Positions 7,800 through 10,453 of a DNA stretch of 10,453 bases are shown piece by piece. Every line of letters starts with the position of its first letter. Within the stretch, counting starts at the first letter, position 1. The position numbers and the translations under genes are program-made. Source of the stretch: Methanobacteriota archaeon (GTDB lineage Archaea > Thermoplasmatota > Thermoplasmata > UBA10834); contig JAABQR010000090.1 of the NCBI GenBank assembly GCA_011391345.1, positions 1 through 10,453 on the forward strand, given 5' to 3'. The notes beneath the pieces are model-generated. The model was not told the DNA's origin, did not search any database, and was given only the letters and a program-made list of their open reading frames with translations.

Positions 7800-7827
7800 C
7801 TCTATCCCATGACAGAATGGCGTGCAG

Positions 7828-7836
7828 GATAAATCA
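7828..7836 (-). promoter_or_regulatory. Possible internal TATA-like element before trmO
   Basis: On the minus strand the trpS-trmO gap contains TGATTTATC, an A/T-rich string in GC-rich surroundings. Its centre is about 33 bases before the trmO ATG, a spacing that would give a leader of only a few bases. It could provide separate expression of trmO and pheS, but a single A/T-rich string is weak evidence. Confidence 0.25.
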
Positions 7837-7843
7837 TGCTTCC

Positions 7844-8962
7844 TCAGTCACGGATGAAGAATTCCTGCACGACGTCCTTCGCCTTCTCCCTGCGCCTCTG
7901 GTGCTCCTCGAGGAACTTCCAGACCTTCTCGAAGAGGATCGTCTTGCACTCGCCGCACATGATCCCGCCCGACCTGCAGTCCGCCTGGAGTTTAGCCAGC
8001 TTCGCATCGTCGGGCTCGAAGAAATACGCCTGATACTGGAACACCGAGCAGATGTCCGGGTTCCCGCCAAGCTTCCTCTGCTCCTCGACCGACACGCGTC
8101 CACCGGTGAACGCGTTCATGACCTTCTTCTTCACGGTCTTCTTGTCATCAGTGGTGAAGATCGTAGTGTCGGCCTTGGTTGAGGTTGACATCTTCTCCGC
8201 GCCCGCAAGGGACGGCATCAGCTTCGCGTGTACGAGCGCGGGTTTGTAATAGCCTAGTCCCTCGGCGACGTCCCTCGTAATCCTGAAGTGCGGGTCTTGG
8301 TCTATGCCACACGGGATGAGGCAAGGGACCTTCCTCCCCTTCTCCATCGACTCGAGGAAGCACGGGACCGTCTGGATGCTCGTGAAGAATATGCTCCCGA
8401 TGTTGTTCGAGTTGTCGAACCCGAACACGGCCTTGATGGTGGAGAAGTTGATCTTCTTAGCCGCCCTGATGGCGAGAGGGTACATCGTCTTGATGTATTC
8501 CGTGTCGAGGAATATCTTCGTGAGTTTCTGGTCGAAGCCCAGGGCGATGATGTCCAGAGCGTTCTCATACCCCCACTTCTTGGTATCCTCGAGCGTGAGG
8601 TGGTCGTAGAACATGAACTTCTCATCGTCCGTGAGCTGGAACCAGAGGTTGACCTTGAACACGTCCTGGAGGTACTTCGTGAACGTCCAGGGCATCATGT
8701 GCCCGAGGTGGATGGGGCCGGATGGGCCCCGGCCGGTGTACAGGGCGAACCTGTTCCCCTTGTCGTACTCGTCGAGGACCCATTCGAGGTCCCTGTGGGA
8801 GTAGAATACCTGCCTTCTCAGCATGTGGTGAAGAGGTCCGTACTTGGAGATGCGCTTCAGCAGAGGCTCGTCTATGCGCTTCGTACCGAAGCGCTGTATC
8901 AGTACGTCGTAGTCGACCTCGCCTGAGACTCCATAGGGCGTGACGACGAATTCGTTGTTCAT
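7844..8962 (-). CDS. trpS: Tryptophan--tRNA ligase, archaeal/eukaryotic type
   Basis: This 372-residue class I synthetase attaches tryptophan to tRNA-Trp. It is the archaeal/eukaryotic form, as shown by the N-terminal extension EFVVTPYGVSGEVDYD and the block GIDQDPHFRITRDVA, which matches the eukaryotic TrpRS equivalent. The HIGH signature is HLGH (85-88, in GPIHLGHMMPW), and the KMSKS loop is KMSTS (257-261, in GAEKMSTSTKA). The C-terminal anticodon-binding region ends with GGIMCGECK and a basic helix. Length is normal for archaea. ATG 8962 is chosen because the family N-terminus starts just here; another ATG near 8993 is in a different frame. It is the first gene of the apparent trpS-trmO-pheS unit, with a TATA-like box about 36 bases upstream and no Shine-Dalgarno sequence, suggesting a leader of about ten bases. 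Confidence 0.97.
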   Translation of the reverse strand: MNNEFVVTPYGVSGEVDYDVLIQRFGTKRIDEPLLKRISKYGPLHHMLRRQVFYSHRDLEWVLDEYDKGNRFALYTGRGPSGPIHLGHMMPWTFTKYLQDVFKVNLWFQLTDDEKFMFYDHLTLEDTKKWGYENALDIIALGFDQKLTKIFLDTEYIKTMYPLAIRAAKKINFSTIKAVFGFDNSNNIGSIFFTSIQTVPCFLESMEKGRKVPCLIPCGIDQDPHFRITRDVAEGLGYYKPALVHAKLMPSLAGAEKMSTSTKADTTIFTTDDKKTVKKKVMNAFTGGRVSVEEQRKLGGNPDICSVFQYQAYFFEPDDAKLAKLQADCRSGGIMCGECKTILFEKVWKFLEEHQRRREKAKDVVQEFFIRD

Positions 8963-8994
8963 CCGCTATCGGGGCCTTGGTTAGAGTTTCTGAC

Positions 8995-9009
8995 ATTATA
9001 TTCCTTTGC
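8995..9009 (-). promoter_or_regulatory. TATA/BRE-like promoter of the trpS-trmO-pheS unit
   Basis: Read on the minus strand, GCAAAG (BRE-like) is followed by GAATATAATG. The AATATAAT core occupies 8995-9002 and lies about 36 bases before the trpS ATG at 8962. Transcription would be expected to start near 8972, leaving a leader of about ten bases. It faces away from the promoter at 9035-9050 for the surface-protein gene. Confidence 0.55.
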
Positions 9010-9034
9010 TCTGGCTTCTTTCGGATGGTGGTTC

Positions 9035-9050
9035 CGGAAAGGTATTTACC
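9035..9050 (+). promoter_or_regulatory. BRE/TATA-like promoter of the surface-protein gene
   Basis: CGGAAA, a purine-rich BRE-like string, precedes GTATTTAC (9042-9049). Transcription starting about 26 bases downstream would begin near 9070 and give a leader of roughly 28 bases, enough to contain the ribosome site at 9087-9093. The A/T-rich string at 9074-9080 is a less well placed alternative. Confidence 0.45.
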
Positions 9051-9086
9051 CATCCCGTCCCCTCCGAAGACCTAACATATCTGTCA

Positions 9087-9093
9087 GAAGGTG
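9087..9093 (+). promoter_or_regulatory. Shine-Dalgarno sequence deciding the start at 9099
   Basis: GAAGGTG matches the archaeal anti-Shine-Dalgarno core (GGAGGTGA-like) and ends five bases before ATG 9099. It supports that start over the in-frame TTG at 9006, and it contrasts with the leader-poor starts of the STAND and trpS genes. Confidence 0.6.
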
Positions 9094-9098
9094 CGAAG

Positions 9099-10043
9099 AT
9101 GGGACTGGTAAAGGCAACATTCGTGTGTGCTCTCGCGCTCGTCGCGGTTCTATCGCTGTTCGCCGCGCCTGTGAGCGCGTTGGACCGCTCGGACGGCGAC
9201 TATTGGGTGTATGAAGGTGGCATGGAGTTCGAAGGCATCGAGGTATCTGGCAGTTTCAGGTACGAGTTCGATGCGAAGGACTCCTTGACTGTTGGCTCTG
9301 AGTCGTACGAGGTCGACGTGCTCAAGGTCACGGGCTCGATGTCGGGCGAGACAGAAGACCTACTCGGCATGTCTGCGTCCGTCGAGGTCGTGTTCTACGG
9401 CTTCAGCTACGAGGTCGACGGGAGTTTGGCTACTGTCAAGGAAGATATGTACATCTGGGCGAACATGACGATCGGGACAGGTTCGTTTGCTCTCGTGACG
9501 AAGATGGAGATGCAGGATGTCACGACCTACTCTCCGCCGACGCTCTCTGGGTTCGTCGATGGTGAGACCGGCACTGGGGATGAATGGGACGAGACCACGA
9601 ACGTCACGACCGAATCCTCTTTCTGGATCGACGATGTCATGGATGACACGTCAACCGATGAGTACACCGAGACATACTCATACTCGATCGCAGCGACCGA
9701 GGATCAGGTCACGACCGACGCTGGAACGTTCGACTGTCTGAAGATGACGGTCACCGACAGCGAGGGGGACTACGATGTCTACTGGTACTCATCCGATGTG
9801 GGCAGCTGGGTGAAGTTGTCCACGTTCTCGGAGGGCGAGTCCACTCCATACATGACACTGGAACTCACAGAGTATGAGTACTCCGCGGGCTCGGAGACAA
9901 TGATGATCCTCATAATCGGCCTCGGGATACTGGTGGCCGTCGTCGTGATCGTGGTCATACTGCTCATGATGAGGAAGCGCGGTCAGGCCCCTGTCGGAGC
10001 GCCACAACAGATGCCACCACCTCCCCCTCCCCCGGCAGTGTGA
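9099..10043 (+). CDS. Secreted, C-terminally membrane-anchored acidic protein with polyproline tail; function unknown
   Basis: I do not recognise a named family. From ATG 9099 the product has 314 residues. Residues 1-27 are a classic signal peptide (one lysine, a hydrophobic core, cleavage likely after APVSA). Residues 28 to about 265 form an exported domain rich in Asp, Glu, Ser, Thr and Tyr, with alternating beta-strand patterns such as YWVYEGGMEFEGIEVSGSF. The stretch AGTFDCLKMTV (208-218), followed by DVYWYSSDVGSWVKL, resembles the closing strands of bacterial periplasmic beta-sheet domains (a DUF3108-like look); that is inference only. C213 is the only cysteine after the signal. A transmembrane helix (268-291) is followed by MRKRGQ, which sets the stop-transfer side, and a short cytoplasmic tail ending in seven prolines and AV. 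Topology is therefore exterior N-terminus, interior C-terminus. The Shine-Dalgarno site and signal peptide fix the start. A thioesterase gene follows after 22 bases. Confidence 0.85.
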   Translation: MGLVKATFVCALALVAVLSLFAAPVSALDRSDGDYWVYEGGMEFEGIEVSGSFRYEFDAKDSLTVGSESYEVDVLKVTGSMSGETEDLLGMSASVEVVFYGFSYEVDGSLATVKEDMYIWANMTIGTGSFALVTKMEMQDVTTYSPPTLSGFVDGETGTGDEWDETTNVTTESSFWIDDVMDDTSTDEYTETYSYSIAATEDQVTTDAGTFDCLKMTVTDSEGDYDVYWYSSDVGSWVKLSTFSEGESTPYMTLELTEYEYSAGSETMMILIIGLGILVAVVVIVVILLMMRKRGQAPVGAPQQMPPPPPPPAV

Positions 10044-10065
10044 GTGTGTGACGGCGGTCGGTACC

Positions 10066-10453
10066 ATGAACACACGGAAGGTCACGGAGTCGAGGACGGT
10101 CGTCGCGAGGGTCATGATGCCCCAGGACGCGAACGTCGCGGGCAACGTGTTCGGAGGCACCATACTCAAGATGGTCGACGAGATCGCTTATGTGGCCGCC
10201 ACGATGCACACGCGCGCGAATGTCGTGACAGCGTCCGTCGACCGCATGGCCTTCCTATCCCCGGTCCATGTGGGCGACCTGTTGACCCTCAAAGCTAACG
10301 TGAACGCCGTGTGGCGTTCGTCCATGGAAGTGGGCGTGCGCATAGAGGCAATGGACCCGAGGACGGGCGAGGTGCGCCACACGGGCTCGTCCTATCTCAC
10401 CGTGGTCGCGCTCGGGCCAGACGGCGCTCCGTGTCAAGTGACCGGCCTCGAGC
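10066..10453 (+). CDS. Acyl-CoA thioesterase, hotdog fold, ACOT7/YciA-like; 3' end missing
   Basis: The reading frame runs from ATG 10066 to the window edge without a stop (129 codons). These enzymes hydrolyse acyl-CoA to free acid and CoA in the cytoplasm. The N-terminal segment MPQDANVAGNVFGGTILKMV closely matches the corresponding part of mammalian ACOT7 (brain acyl-CoA hydrolase), including N23, which aligns with the asparagine reported as catalytic there. The central hotdog helix starts at FGGTILKMVDE, and later strands read ASVDRMAFLSPVHVGDLL and RSSMEVGVRIEAMDPRTGEVRHTGSSYLTVVAL, all normal for the family. The single domain is nearly complete at the edge, so only a C-terminal tail, or possibly a second hotdog domain, is missing. 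The upstream GGCGGT is a weak ribosome site, and GTG 10048 is an alternative start. The 22-base gap suggests cotranscription with the surface-protein gene, without an obvious functional link. Confidence 0.88.
   Translation, partial: MNTRKVTESRTVVARVMMPQDANVAGNVFGGTILKMVDEIAYVAATMHTRANVVTASVDRMAFLSPVHVGDLLTLKANVNAVWRSSMEVGVRIEAMDPRTGEVRHTGSSYLTVVALGPDGAPCQVTGLE

Noticed and set aside
8622..9053. Minus-strand frame with a plausible N-terminus (MSETLTKAPIADEQ) upstream of and overlapping trpS, considered as a small gene or as the frameshifted true start of trpS
   Set aside because: The trpS frame already starts with the family-typical EFVVTPYGVSGEV at ATG 8962, the other frame becomes arginine-rich nonsense inside trpS, and the TATA-like box overlaps its proposed start.
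9006..9098. Earlier in-frame TTG start for the surface protein, adding 31 residues
   Set aside because: It would place a non-hydrophobic segment before a perfect signal peptide, and it lies upstream of both the TATA-like box and the Shine-Dalgarno sequence.
10044..10298. Plus-strand frame of 84 codons after the surface-protein gene
   Set aside because: It is a shadow of the thioesterase frame, which has clear hotdog motifs and runs past the window end.
1..10453. Search by eye for tRNA genes, CRISPR repeats, insertion-sequence ends, toxin-antitoxin pairs or integrase genes
   Set aside because: None was seen. The tight packing of genes leaves no room for arrays, and no transposase, nuclease or small paired-gene signature appears in any frame.

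Overview
The window reads as a piece of an archaeal chromosome, most likely a GC-rich member of the Thermoplasmatota or a related euryarchaeal group. The support is: archaeal/eukaryotic-type tryptophanyl- and phenylalanyl-tRNA synthetases; a methionine-synthase-like protein of the short archaeal MetE type; A/T-rich TATA-like boxes about 25-35 bases before start codons with little or no Shine-Dalgarno sequence; and a large protein joining an N-terminal winged helix to a STAND NTPase and TPR repeats, an arrangement I associate with Thermoplasmata-like archaea. The phylum is an inference; the archaeal assignment is firm. Coding density is very high. No gap exceeds about 140 bases, and I see no tRNA, rRNA, CRISPR array, insertion sequence or integrase.

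Layout. (1) Positions 2-1958, plus strand: the 3' part of a cobalamin-independent methionine synthase-like gene, then after 16 bases a 12-helix MFS permease. (2) 2034-4463, plus strand: the STAND/TPR regulator-like protein, behind its own strong TATA box and probably translated from a leaderless or nearly leaderless mRNA. (3) 4531-5802, plus strand: a second MFS permease of a different subfamily (DHA3/macrolide-efflux-like). (4) 5822-8962, minus strand: a translation cluster transcribed in the order trpS, trmO, pheS, convergent with the second permease across a 19-base gap. (5) 8963-9098: a divergent promoter region with one TATA-like box per strand. (6) 9099-10043, plus strand: a secreted, C-terminally membrane-anchored acidic protein with a polyproline cytoplasmic tail. 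(7) 10066 to the window end: the 5' part of an ACOT7/YciA-like acyl-CoA thioesterase.

How the genes may work together. The minus-strand block is a coherent translation group: two synthetases for aromatic amino acids plus a tRNA A37-modification enzyme. The plus-strand block from 672 to 5802 puts a signal-sensing ATPase with its own DNA-binding domain between two exporters. This is the best candidate for an undescribed local regulatory/efflux module, but the link rests only on gene order. The other points worth a second look are the apparent loss of the zinc-binding glutamate in the methionine-synthase-like protein, the absence of pheT next to pheS, and the unrecognised anchored surface protein. 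I did not find an unambiguous new defence or mobile system here.
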